Assembly: GCA_031363055.1 (NCBI GenBank)
Contig: JANLTP010000128.1
Coordinates: 8,695 to 72,694, forward strand
Source of the DNA: JANLTP01 sp031363055
Lineage (GTDB): Bacteria > Pseudomonadota > Gammaproteobacteria > Burkholderiales > Burkholderiaceae_E
Direction of reading: 5' to 3'
DNA length: 64,000 nt
This document shows positions 9,300-16,767 of the stretch, piece by piece. Made by a program: the position numbers and the translations under genes. The notes beneath the pieces were generated by a model. That model saw only the letters and a list, made by a program, of their open reading frames with translations, did no database searches and was not told the DNA's origin. How positions within the stretch are numbered: position 1 is the stretch's first letter; the number at the start of each line of letters is the position of its first letter.

Positions 9300-9460
9300 T
9301 GTGCCGACAGGGTCCTGTCCTACAGCTATTGGGCGTCTCATCGCACAGAACAGCGCGCCAAGTCGGCGCAGAATTTAATTGCTGGTCCGGACATGCTTTG
9401 TTAGTTCCAGCAAGGTCTGTGTCTCCCTCCTCTTTTGAGCCCTGCTTGCAGGGCTTTTTT
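9300..9460 (+). ncRNA. Candidate intergenic small RNA
   Basis: The 354 bp between two minus-strand genes holds no convincing ORF but ends in a strong plus-strand terminator (9439-9460) with no plus-strand gene upstream of it. Just before the hairpin is the C-rich, unstructured stretch ctccctcctctttt (9423-9436), complementary to Shine-Dalgarno sequences, a layout typical of trans-acting sRNAs. A weak promoter-like TTGGCA lies at 9270-9275 with an A/T-rich block at 9289-9299. The 5' end given is a guess. No known RNA family was recognised. Confidence 0.35.
9439..9460 (+). terminator. Rho-independent terminator
   Basis: Stem gccctg / cagggc (9439-9444 and 9449-9454) with loop cttg, followed directly by six T. 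The T tract exists only on the plus strand, so it terminates plus-strand transcription although both flanking genes are on the minus strand. Confidence 0.8.
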
Positions 9461-9472
9461 CTTGTCTGACAC

Positions 9473-10438
9473 TCATGCAGGCTCGTACGCCGTTTGCTGC
9501 TGAACTGGCTCAGCCGTCGGGTTGTCTGCCAGCGGCAAGCGCGTTTCGATAACAATATCCGGCGCAACTTCGCTGCTCAGTAAACCCGAAGTTGAAATTG
9601 CGAAGGTCGTCGATTCAGGTGCCGTCAGGCCCTCAGCAATATTTTCTATGGCAAAAACGTCCGCCACCGGCGCAAAACTCACGACCGATCCGAAAATCGT
9701 TGCGAAGGCAACGTCGGCGGCGTCTCGCCCCGTGCCCAATCGAATCAGGCCGGTCGGCGTCGATATTCCGGTCGGATCAAAAATGAACCAGCGATCGTTC
9801 AGATAGACCTCGACGTAGGCGTGGAAATCCAGAGGCCCAAGTGCAGGATCTGCGCCGTAATCCATGCCGGTCACAAAGCGCGCGGGCACGTTCAATGCGC
9901 GACACAACGCGATCATTAAGTGCGCAAAATCCCGGCAGACGCCGCGGCGATTGTTCAAGATATCCATCGCCGAATTCAACGAGGTGGTCGATCCCGGTTC
10001 GAAAGTCACGTTCTGCTGTACCCACTGCGCAACCTGATCAATACGCTCATAACCTGGTCGCAGGTGACCAAACAGTTGACGCACGAAATCGAGCATCTTG
10101 TCGGATTCGCAGTAGCGACTCGGAATGACGTATTGCATGACATCGATCGGTATCTCCAGCGGTGATTGTTCACACAACAAATGCCTCGCCTGATGCACAT
10201 GATCGATATCAACCGTGAATTGACTCAGAATTCGCACCTCACCCTGCGCCTGAAAACGAACAAAGCGCGTGCCTTCGGCGTCGCTGTACTGGGACGCACT
10301 TGAAACCATACCGGTGACATTCAAGCGCTCATTGAGCACGCATTGTTGCGAGGTTCTCGCGGGCAGCACGTTCAAAAGAAAGGTGCTGCGCTCATGGCAT
10401 TCATACTGCAGACGGATTTCACAGGACATTCGTTTCAT
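9473..10438 (-). CDS. Transglutaminase-like cysteine protease family protein
   Basis: About 320 residues. A beta-rich N-terminal domain precedes a transglutaminase-like core with RRGVCRDFAHLMIALCRALNVPARFVTG (catalytic Cys), then DFHAYVEVYLNDRWFIFDPTG, providing His and Asp. This is the catalytic triad of the family found in many bacteria, often as presumed cytoplasmic proteases or peptide-modifying enzymes. Starts at 10465, 10438 and 10429 are possible; 10438 has GAGAA upstream. No maturation partner (COG2307/COG2308 type) lies next to it, so its pathway is not shown. Confidence 0.88.
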   Translation of the reverse strand: MKRMSCEIRLQYECHERSTFLLNVLPARTSQQCVLNERLNVTGMVSSASQYSDAEGTRFVRFQAQGEVRILSQFTVDIDHVHQARHLLCEQSPLEIPIDVMQYVIPSRYCESDKMLDFVRQLFGHLRPGYERIDQVAQWVQQNVTFEPGSTTSLNSAMDILNNRRGVCRDFAHLMIALCRALNVPARFVTGMDYGADPALGPLDFHAYVEVYLNDRWFIFDPTGISTPTGLIRLGTGRDAADVAFATIFGSVVSFAPVADVFAIENIAEGLTAPESTTFAISTSGLLSSEVAPDIVIETRLPLADNPTAEPVQQQTAYEPA

Positions 10439-10685
10439 CAAGTATTCTCGATTCGGGTGTCGCAACGGCGGCCACCATCAGTGTCGTTCAAGGATGGCTG
10501 ATTCGCGGTCAAGCCTCCATCGGCAGCAAGAAGACCTTGTTGTCAGACTCGATCTCGCTCGTTTGAAGGACTTGTCCTACTTCTTTTTCGTGCCAGCCGA
10601 TTGAACGAGCACTTGGGGTTCGAATCGATGCGGGCATCAGGATTGCGTGCAGCAAGTAGGCACACCACCTACTAAGGAAACTTTC

Positions 10686-11054
10686 ATGGAAAACGTAACA
10701 ACCATTACCAGCGGTACGCTGATCGCAGCAGATAAAGTGCAAGGCACGAGCGTCTACAACGCATCGGGCGAAAAACTCGGATCGGTCGAAGATGTGATGA
10801 TCGACAAGGTCAGCGGTCGAATCATTTACGCGTTGATGTCATTCGGCGGCTTTCTCGGTATGGGCGAGGACTACCACCCGCTGCCCTGGAGCACGCTCAA
10901 ATACGATACCCACCAGGGTGGCTATGTCGTTAATTTGACCAAAGAACAGTTTGAAGGCGCACCGTTACTGGCACGCGATGGCGACTTTAAATGGACCCCG
11001 GAGTACGGTCGCAAGATCGATCAGTTTTACAACGCCCCGAACTATTGGCTGTAG
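10686..11054 (+). CDS. PRC-barrel domain protein
   Basis: 122 residues from the ATG at 10686, with TAAGGA 8 bases upstream. The PRC-barrel core is seen in VQGTSVYNASGEKLGSVEDVMIDK, then SGRIIYALMSFGGFLGMGEDYHPLPW. Stand-alone PRC-barrel proteins of this type are common in stress-linked regions, and their biochemical role is unclear. The upstream open frame (from 10647) lacks conservation and is not used. It ends before a hairpin shared with the convergent DUF4397 gene. Confidence 0.9.
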   Translation: MENVTTITSGTLIAADKVQGTSVYNASGEKLGSVEDVMIDKVSGRIIYALMSFGGFLGMGEDYHPLPWSTLKYDTHQGGYVVNLTKEQFEGAPLLARDGDFKWTPEYGRKIDQFYNAPNYWL

Positions 11055-11077
11055 GGATGCATTAAAGATATGGCCGG

Positions 11078-11098
11078 GCGGGAATTGATTATTCCCGC
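11078..11098. terminator. Hairpin between convergent genes, possible bidirectional terminator
   Basis: Perfect 7 bp arms GCGGGAA / TTCCCGC with a 7-base loop, located between the PRC-barrel stop (11054) and the DUF4397 stop (11100). There is no clear T tract on either strand, so efficiency is uncertain. Confidence 0.45.
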
Positions 11099-11099
11099 A

Positions 11100-11927
11100 T
11101 CATTGGCTTGTGATTTCATCAGTTGCATCAGAGGTGTCGTCGGAACGCACCAAAAGCACCCGGACATCGTTCGGACTAAGCGCCGACGAAATCTTGTCCG
11201 GGATCGCCAGGATCAGCCAATCGACGTTTTTCGCCAGACTGATTGTTGACGTGAAGATGGGTGACTTGCTACCTGAGGCCGTCACGCGCAACACATAGTT
11301 CCCGGCCTCGAAATCAATTGAGTTCGCACCGGTCGGCGGATTCGCATTTTTGTAGGTAATGGCCGAAAAGATCGGTGCGGCGACATTCAGATCGATCGCC
11401 GTCGCGGTCAAGTAGACGTCAATGTTTTGCGTATTCACGGCAGCGTTCATGACGCGGATTCGCGCGTTGTCACTGACCAGGCTCTTGTTGTAGGGATCGT
11501 CAATGGTCACCAACTCCAGCAGCGAAGAACTCAGTAGTGTGACTACGGTGTATTTATGGCCACGACTGGCATTCAGGCTCACTTTGGACAGTTCGATGTC
11601 GTTTGAAGCCGCTCGTAAGGAGAACGCGTTAAATCCCGAACTCACATCGTAATACTGCGAGGCAAATTTGTAGTCGATGTTGGTTGCATCTTTTTCCTTA
11701 CTTTCATTGCGGTACAGCGTCACAGCAGGAGCGCCCGTCGCTGCGTGCACAATGCGGGCACGCGGCACCGCCACACCCAGGCGATCGTCGAGGTCGTCGT
11801 TGCGGCCATTGCCGCAGGCCGATAGCAACGGAACCAACGCAAATACGTATCTCTGATAGCGGAAATAGTGAGCCTTTGCCAACCCCTCGGGAGCTTGATC
11901 ATGAATGGTGACTTGCAACTTCAACAA
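11100..11927 (-). CDS. DUF4397-domain lipoprotein
   Basis: The body is two related beta domains of DUF4397 type: RARIVHAATGAPAVTLYRN and ARIRVMNAAVNTQNIDVYLT. An N-terminal hydrophobic run ending LLSAC (YVFALVPLLSAC) is a lipobox, so it is probably a surface or periplasmic lipoprotein. The ATG at 11927 overlaps head-to-head with the BON gene start at 11901 and gives an over-long signal; a TTG at 11882 (MAKAHYFRYQRYVFAL) is a more natural signal peptide, so the true start is uncertain. Function is unknown. Confidence 0.8.
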   Translation of the reverse strand: MLKLQVTIHDQAPEGLAKAHYFRYQRYVFALVPLLSACGNGRNDDLDDRLGVAVPRARIVHAATGAPAVTLYRNESKEKDATNIDYKFASQYYDVSSGFNAFSLRAASNDIELSKVSLNASRGHKYTVVTLLSSSLLELVTIDDPYNKSLVSDNARIRVMNAAVNTQNIDVYLTATAIDLNVAAPIFSAITYKNANPPTGANSIDFEAGNYVLRVTASGSKSPIFTSTISLAKNVDWLILAIPDKISSALSPNDVRVLLVRSDDTSDATDEITSQ

Positions 11928-12200
11928 AATGTAATTACAGAACTTGTGATTGATGCGTCCATCAGTTCAGCGGTAATCGGCGTCGAGATCCTCGAAGGAA
12001 TCGTCACATTAACCGGTCGCGTTAGTCGAATTGCCGACGTTATGACTGCCGAACGCGCGGCGATGCGTGTGACGGGCGTCAGAGCAGTAGTGGTCAAACT
12101 CGTTGTGAACAAGCTCGAGGGATGCTTGGCCAATTTGTCGAGGGTGGAGTCAAAACCGGCGTCGCCGACAACCAATGCGACGCGACGCCCTCCTACATAG
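11901..12200 (+). CDS. Small single-BON-domain protein
   Basis: 99 residues from ATG 11901, with GGAG 7 bases upstream. One BON domain: ITELVIDASISSAVIGVEILEGIVTLTGRV then VMTAERAAMRVTGVRAVVVKLVV. No signal peptide is visible, so unlike the 8807-9118 protein it is probably cytoplasmic. The C-terminal 25 residues are low-complexity. A 12 aa longer start at 11868 is possible but overlaps the divergent gene more deeply. Its position in a stress and envelope cluster suggests a similar protective role. Confidence 0.8.
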   Translation: MNGDLQLQQNVITELVIDASISSAVIGVEILEGIVTLTGRVSRIADVMTAERAAMRVTGVRAVVVKLVVNKLEGCLANLSRVESKPASPTTNATRRPPT

Positions 12201-12326
12201 GTCCGTGCGTTTCTCTGACGGTCAATTCAATCCGAATTGCCTATATTCACGATTGATCGGTGCTATTTAATGAGGCTTCGATAGCGTTCAACAATCGTTA
12301 ATGTCAATCTGGAATGGAGATCTTCA

Positions 12327-12827
12327 ATGGATCGAACACACTTTTTACCGTCATTGCTCGCACTGGCACTGGTATCAACAATCGGGATCGCCCAGGCACA
12401 AACGACTGCGCCTGGGGCTTCGCCGAATTCCACTGCGACAACTGCCACACCGACCGGCACACCGTCTGGCGCAACCAAGGATGCCGCTCCGGCTTCGCGC
12501 ATGCAGGTCAAAATGGAGCGTGACGAGTTTTTGAAGACCCATCGCTGGGAAAATGAAACCGGCATCTGGGTATTGAAGTCGGGCGTCGAGCCGCCTACCG
12601 GCATCAAGTCACGCGATGCGGTGAAAGCCGAACGTGACGCCTTTCTGAGCAAGAACCGCTGGGACAATGTCACCACCAGTTGGGTTCCTTTAAAGACAAC
12701 GCCGCGTGACATGTCTACCCTGACCCGTCAGCAAGTGCGCATGGAAACAGCGCAGTTCGTAAAGACCCACGAGTTCGATGAAGTTCTTGGCGTTTGGGTC
12801 GAAAAGCCGAGCACGAAGAAGAAGTAA
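12327..12827 (+). CDS. Exported protein with three about 30-residue repeats
   Basis: Signal peptide (residues 1-24, cleavage after AQAQ), a Thr/Pro/Ala-rich linker (25-56), then three repeats at about 57-86, 95-124 and 133-162. Each follows R-x-x-V-x-x-E-R-D-x-F-L-x(4)-RW-[DE]-N-x(5)-WV, as in MERDEFLKTHRWENETGIWV; the third is more divergent. The C terminus is Lys-rich. AATGGAGAT precedes the ATG. The family was not recognised. The repeat with paired Trp suggests a small fold used three times, perhaps for binding in the periplasm. Confidence 0.8.
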   Translation: MDRTHFLPSLLALALVSTIGIAQAQTTAPGASPNSTATTATPTGTPSGATKDAAPASRMQVKMERDEFLKTHRWENETGIWVLKSGVEPPTGIKSRDAVKAERDAFLSKNRWDNVTTSWVPLKTTPRDMSTLTRQQVRMETAQFVKTHEFDEVLGVWVEKPSTKKK

Positions 12828-12869
12828 TTCCGAACTAAAGACTGAATAAGTTGGAAGTGGTTCAGGATC

Positions 12870-12909
12870 CTGGCCGGCTGCGTCGCAAGCGCAACTGGCC
12901 AGCGCTTTT
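12870..12909 (+). terminator. Possible terminator after the repeat protein gene
   Basis: Nested hairpins: CTGGCC (12870-12875) with GGCCAG (12897-12902), or AAGCGC (12887-12892) with GCGCTT (12902-12907), followed by a short T run. It lies 43-80 bp after the stop at 12827. The T tract is weak. Confidence 0.4.
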
Positions 12910-13006
12910 GTAGGGCCTGTGCAAGGCCACCTCAAAACCGACAAACTCCCGTCAAGCCGGGATTGGTGTACGCTTACCAGCCTGTTCAACGCTGGGAGAT
13001 ACGTCG

Positions 13007-14266
13007 ATGCAACTCGAGCATAGCCACGCTGAGCGCGACCGGGCCTGGGCCGTGCCACTTGAGCAAATCGATGTCAGCAAGGGCTACCTGTTCGAGCAGG
13101 ACGTTGTTGGCTTTTATTTCGAGCGTTTGCGCAAGGAAGCGCCGGTTCATCACGTAGTCAGCAAACGGCATGGCGGTTTCTGGTCGGTCACCCGCTATGA
13201 AGATATCATGGCGGTCGAGCTTGATCACGTCAACTATTCCTCGGATGCCAAGCGGGGCGGCATCTCTTTAGCCGAACGCCCGCAAGAAGAAGTTTTTCCC
13301 AGTTTTATCGCGATGGACCCGCCCGGTCACAGCGCTCAGCGCAAGGCCGTGCGTCCGGGCGTAGCTCCGGTCGATATGGGCGCATTCGAGCGTTGCATTC
13401 GCGCGAACGCGGCTGAAATTCTCGATGGCCTGCCGATCGGCACGGAATTTGATTGGGTCGAGCGCGTATCGGTCGAGTTGACGACGCGCATGCTGGCTAC
13501 CCTGTTCGATTTTCCGTTCGACGATCGCAAAATGCTGACCTGGTGGTCGGACATGGTCACTGGCGATCCTGATGGCAATGGCCCGGTAACCTCCTGGGAA
13601 ATGCGGCTGGCCGAGATCGGCAAGTGCCAGGACTACTTCATGCGGCTCTGGAATGAGCGCGTCAATGGCGCGCCGAATTTTGATCTGATCTCCATGATGG
13701 CGCATTCGCCAGCCACCCGCAACATGAGCGCAGAAGAGTACATGGGTAACGTCATCTTGCTGATCGTCGGCGGCAATGACACCACCCGTAATTCAATCAG
13801 CGGCGGCCTGCTGGCGTTGAACCAATACCCGGATGAGCACGATAAATTGCGGGCCAATCCGCAGCTCATTGAAAGCATGGTGCCGGAAATCATCCGCTGG
13901 CAAACACCGTTGGCTCATATGCGCCGCACGGCGCTCAATGACACTGTTTTGGGCGGCAAAACCATTAAAAAAGGCGACAAGGTTGTCATGTGGTACTTGT
14001 CAGCGAATCGTGACGAAGAGGCCATACCCGACGCTGGCCGCTTCATCATTGACCGCGCCAAACCGCGCCAGCATTTGTCGTTCGGCTACGGCATCCACCG
14101 CTGTATCGGTAACCGCCTGGCCGAATTACAATTGAAGGTGCTCTGGCAAGAGATTTTGAAACGGTTTCCGCAAATACAGATTGTCGGAACACCGGAGCGG
14201 ACGAAATCAAACTTCGTTCACGGTTTTGTTTCAATGCCCGCCTTGATCCGGTCGAGACTAAGCTGA
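13007..14266 (+). CDS. Cytochrome P450, CYP153-type alkane/fatty-chain terminal hydroxylase
   Basis: 419 residues, usual for bacterial P450s. I-helix motif LLIVGGNDTTRNSISGGLL (about 245-263), K-helix EIIRW, the CYP153-typical QTPLAHMRRTA, and the haem loop FGYGIHRCIGNR with the Cys ligand. These stretches closely match remembered CYP153A sequences, which put a hydroxyl on the terminal carbon of n-alkanes or related chains. CTGGGAGA precedes the ATG. The aldehyde dehydrogenase and MDR oxidoreductase downstream would carry the alcohol on. No ferredoxin or ferredoxin reductase gene follows, so electron partners must be elsewhere. Confidence 0.92.
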   Translation: MQLEHSHAERDRAWAVPLEQIDVSKGYLFEQDVVGFYFERLRKEAPVHHVVSKRHGGFWSVTRYEDIMAVELDHVNYSSDAKRGGISLAERPQEEVFPSFIAMDPPGHSAQRKAVRPGVAPVDMGAFERCIRANAAEILDGLPIGTEFDWVERVSVELTTRMLATLFDFPFDDRKMLTWWSDMVTGDPDGNGPVTSWEMRLAEIGKCQDYFMRLWNERVNGAPNFDLISMMAHSPATRNMSAEEYMGNVILLIVGGNDTTRNSISGGLLALNQYPDEHDKLRANPQLIESMVPEIIRWQTPLAHMRRTALNDTVLGGKTIKKGDKVVMWYLSANRDEEAIPDAGRFIIDRAKPRQHLSFGYGIHRCIGNRLAELQLKVLWQEILKRFPQIQIVGTPERTKSNFVHGFVSMPALIRSRLS

Positions 14267-14316
14267 CGCTCTCGCTCAGCGGGCGATAATAATTGATTGA
14301 TTTTTTGGAGATCACC

Positions 14317-15747
14317 ATGGTTCATCGCATGCAGTTTTATATTGACGGCGCCTGGGTCGACCCAGTCACCCCCAAAAGCCGTCCGGTCATCAATCCGGCT
14401 ACCGAGAAGCCTTTATACGACATCGCACTGGGCTCAGCAGCCGACGTCGACAAAGCCGTGGCGGCGGCTCGCCGAGCCTTTGAGACGTTCTCGCAAACCA
14501 CCCGCGAAGAGCGCGTGGCTTTGCTCAGCCGAATCGTCGAAGTATACAAATCGCGCATGAAGGACATTGGCGCCGCCATTTCCGATGAAATGGGTGCACC
14601 GCTTGCTTTCGCTGAAAAATTTCAGGCCGGCGCCGGTCTCGGTCATATTCTGTCGACGCTTGAAGTGCTGAAGACTTACCAGTTTGAAGAGCCGATCGGC
14701 TCGGCCATGGTGGTTCGCGAACCGGTTGGCGTGATCGGCATGATCACCCCGTGGAACTGGCCGCTGAATCAGATAACGTGCAAGGTGGCACCGGCGCTGG
14801 CCGCTGGCTGCACCATGATTCTCAAGCCGTCCGAATTCACGCCGTCGTCGGCGCTGATCTTCGCTGAAATCCTGCATGAAGCCGGCGTACCCAAAGGTGT
14901 CTTCAATCTGGTCAATGGCCTGGGCCAGGATGTTGGCGCGGCCATGAGCGAACACCCGGGAATCGACATGATCTCCTTCACCGGTTCGACTCGTGCCGGC
15001 ATTGACGTTGCGCAGCGCGCAGCGCCCACCGTCAAGCGGGTCAGCCAGGAGTTGGGCGGCAAGTCGCCGAACATCATTCTCGAAGACGCCGATATGCAAA
15101 AGGCCGTGACCGGCGGCGTCGCTCACGTGTTCAACAACTCGGGCCAGTCCTGCAACGCACCGACCCGCATGCTCGTGCCGAACTCGAAAATGGCTGAAGT
15201 ATCCGCGATTGCCAAAGCGGTGGCCGACAAAACCAAGGCCGGTGATCCGCGCGCTGCCGATACCAATATTGGTCCGGTCGTATCGGGCATTCAGTGGGAC
15301 AAGATTCAGGCCCTGATCAAAAAAGGTATCGAGGAGGGCGCAACCCTGGTCGCAGGTGGCCCGGGTCGACCTGACGGCGTCAGCGCCGGCTACTACGTGC
15401 GCCCCACTGTGTTCGCTAATGTCACCAACGACATGAGCATCGCGCGCGAAGAAATCTTCGGCCCGGTGATCTCAATCATGGGCTTTGCGGATGAAGCCGA
15501 AGCGATCAGGATTGCCAACGATACGCCGTACGGGTTGGCCGGTTATGTCTCGGCGGGCACCGTCGAGGGTGCGCGCAAGGTGGCGCGCCAGATTCGGGCG
15601 GGCAACATCAACCTGAATGGCTTGCCGAATGAGCGCACGGCGCCGTTTGGCGGCTACAAACAATCGGGCAATGGCCGCGAATGGGGCAAGTTCGGACTCG
15701 AAGAGTATCTGGAGGTCAAGGCCATTGCCGGTTTCGGCACGGTCTAG
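14317..15747 (+). CDS. NAD-dependent aldehyde dehydrogenase
   Basis: 476 residues, full length. Substrate and cofactor motifs: ITPWNWPLNQITCKVAPALAAG, FTGSTRAG, the catalytic Glu in VSQELGGKSPNI, catalytic Cys in FNNSGQSCNAPTR, EEIFGPV, and C-terminal FGGYKQSGNGREWG. Start chosen at 14317 because TTTGGAG lies 6 bases before it; 14293 adds eight unconserved residues. It follows the CYP153 gene by 50 bp, so its natural substrate may be the aldehyde from the oxidised alkyl chain. Specificity is inferred from context only. Confidence 0.94.
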   Translation: MVHRMQFYIDGAWVDPVTPKSRPVINPATEKPLYDIALGSAADVDKAVAAARRAFETFSQTTREERVALLSRIVEVYKSRMKDIGAAISDEMGAPLAFAEKFQAGAGLGHILSTLEVLKTYQFEEPIGSAMVVREPVGVIGMITPWNWPLNQITCKVAPALAAGCTMILKPSEFTPSSALIFAEILHEAGVPKGVFNLVNGLGQDVGAAMSEHPGIDMISFTGSTRAGIDVAQRAAPTVKRVSQELGGKSPNIILEDADMQKAVTGGVAHVFNNSGQSCNAPTRMLVPNSKMAEVSAIAKAVADKTKAGDPRAADTNIGPVVSGIQWDKIQALIKKGIEEGATLVAGGPGRPDGVSAGYYVRPTVFANVTNDMSIAREEIFGPVISIMGFADEAEAIRIANDTPYGLAGYVSAGTVEGARKVARQIRAGNINLNGLPNERTAPFGGYKQSGNGREWGKFGLEEYLEVKAIAGFGTV

Positions 15748-15765
15748 CAACCTGTTGAGCTGCTA

Positions 15766-16761
15766 ATGAAAGCGCTGGTTGTCGGGCCTCGGGGACCTGC
15801 AGTCACCGAGGTTGCGAAGCCGATTGCGAAACCCAACGAAGTGCTGGTGCAGGTTCGCGCCTGCGGACTGAACCGCGCTGACCTCGGCGTCGCCGCCGGT
15901 CATAGTCACGGCGCCATCGGTGGTGCAGGTACCGTAGTCGGCATGGAGTGGGCCGGCGTCGTCGAGCAGGTTGGCAGCCAAGTTAGTGGCCAGGGCAGCG
16001 GCCGGGGCAGTGAGATCCAAGTCGGCGACCGGGTGATGGGTTCGGGCGCTGGCGCCTTTGCCGAATATGCGGTCACCGACTGGGGCCGGGTGATGCCGAT
16101 TCCATCCGACGCGCTGTCCTTCGAGCAAGCAGCGACCTTGCCAGTCGCCTTGCAAACGATGCACAACGCGCTTGTCACCGTTGGCGCAATGCAGCCTGCG
16201 AGCGCGGTGCTGATTCAGGGCGCCAGTTCCGGGGTCGGCCTGATGGCCATGCAAATCGCCCGGCTGCGCGGCGCGGCACTGGTGATCGGTTCATCCACTA
16301 ATGCCGCCCGGCGTGCGAGGCTAAGCGAGTTCGGCGCGCACATGGCCATCGATACCCAAGATCCAGACTGGGTAGACCAGGTTCTGAAGGCGACCGACGG
16401 GCGTGGTGTTGATCTCATCATCGATCAAGTGTCTGGCCACCTCGTCAACGACAATCTGAAGGCGACCCGCGTTCTGGGCAAGATCGTCAATGTCGGACGG
16501 CTCGGCGGCACGCGTGCAGAGTTTGATTTCGATCTGCACGCACTGCGCCGAATCAGCTACGTCGGCGTCACGTTTCGCACCCGATCGATCGAGGAAATTC
16601 GCACGATCAACGCCCTCATGCGCGCCGATCTGGGCGATGCGGTTGCGGGCGGCCAACTGAGTCTGCCGATCGATCGGGTATTTGCGCTCGATGATGCGCT
16701 CGAGGCGCTGGCGTACATGAAGGCCAATCAACACTTAGGCAAAGTAGTTCTGCGCGTTTGA
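15766..16761 (+). CDS. Zinc-independent MDR oxidoreductase, quinone reductase family
   Basis: 331 residues. N-terminal GroES-like fold (VRACGLNRADLGVAAG, VGMEWAGVVEQVG) and a Rossmann domain with VLIQGASSGVGLMAMQIA. It lacks the structural zinc cysteine cluster, so it is nearer NADPH:quinone reductase / enoyl reductase than a zinc alcohol dehydrogenase. It lies 18 bp after the aldehyde dehydrogenase in the same direction and is probably co-transcribed with the P450. It could oxidise or reduce an intermediate of the same pathway. It converges on the carboxylase gene, 6 bp away. Confidence 0.9.
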   Translation: MKALVVGPRGPAVTEVAKPIAKPNEVLVQVRACGLNRADLGVAAGHSHGAIGGAGTVVGMEWAGVVEQVGSQVSGQGSGRGSEIQVGDRVMGSGAGAFAEYAVTDWGRVMPIPSDALSFEQAATLPVALQTMHNALVTVGAMQPASAVLIQGASSGVGLMAMQIARLRGAALVIGSSTNAARRARLSEFGAHMAIDTQDPDWVDQVLKATDGRGVDLIIDQVSGHLVNDNLKATRVLGKIVNVGRLGGTRAEFDFDLHALRRISYVGVTFRTRSIEEIRTINALMRADLGDAVAGGQLSLPIDRVFALDDALEALAYMKANQHLGKVVLRV

Positions 16762-16767
16762 GTTCGA

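Noticed and set aside
9289..9567. 92-codon minus-strand frame overlapping the transglutaminase end
   Set aside because: It overlaps the start of the intergenic region and the transglutaminase coding end out of frame; no protein-like pattern.
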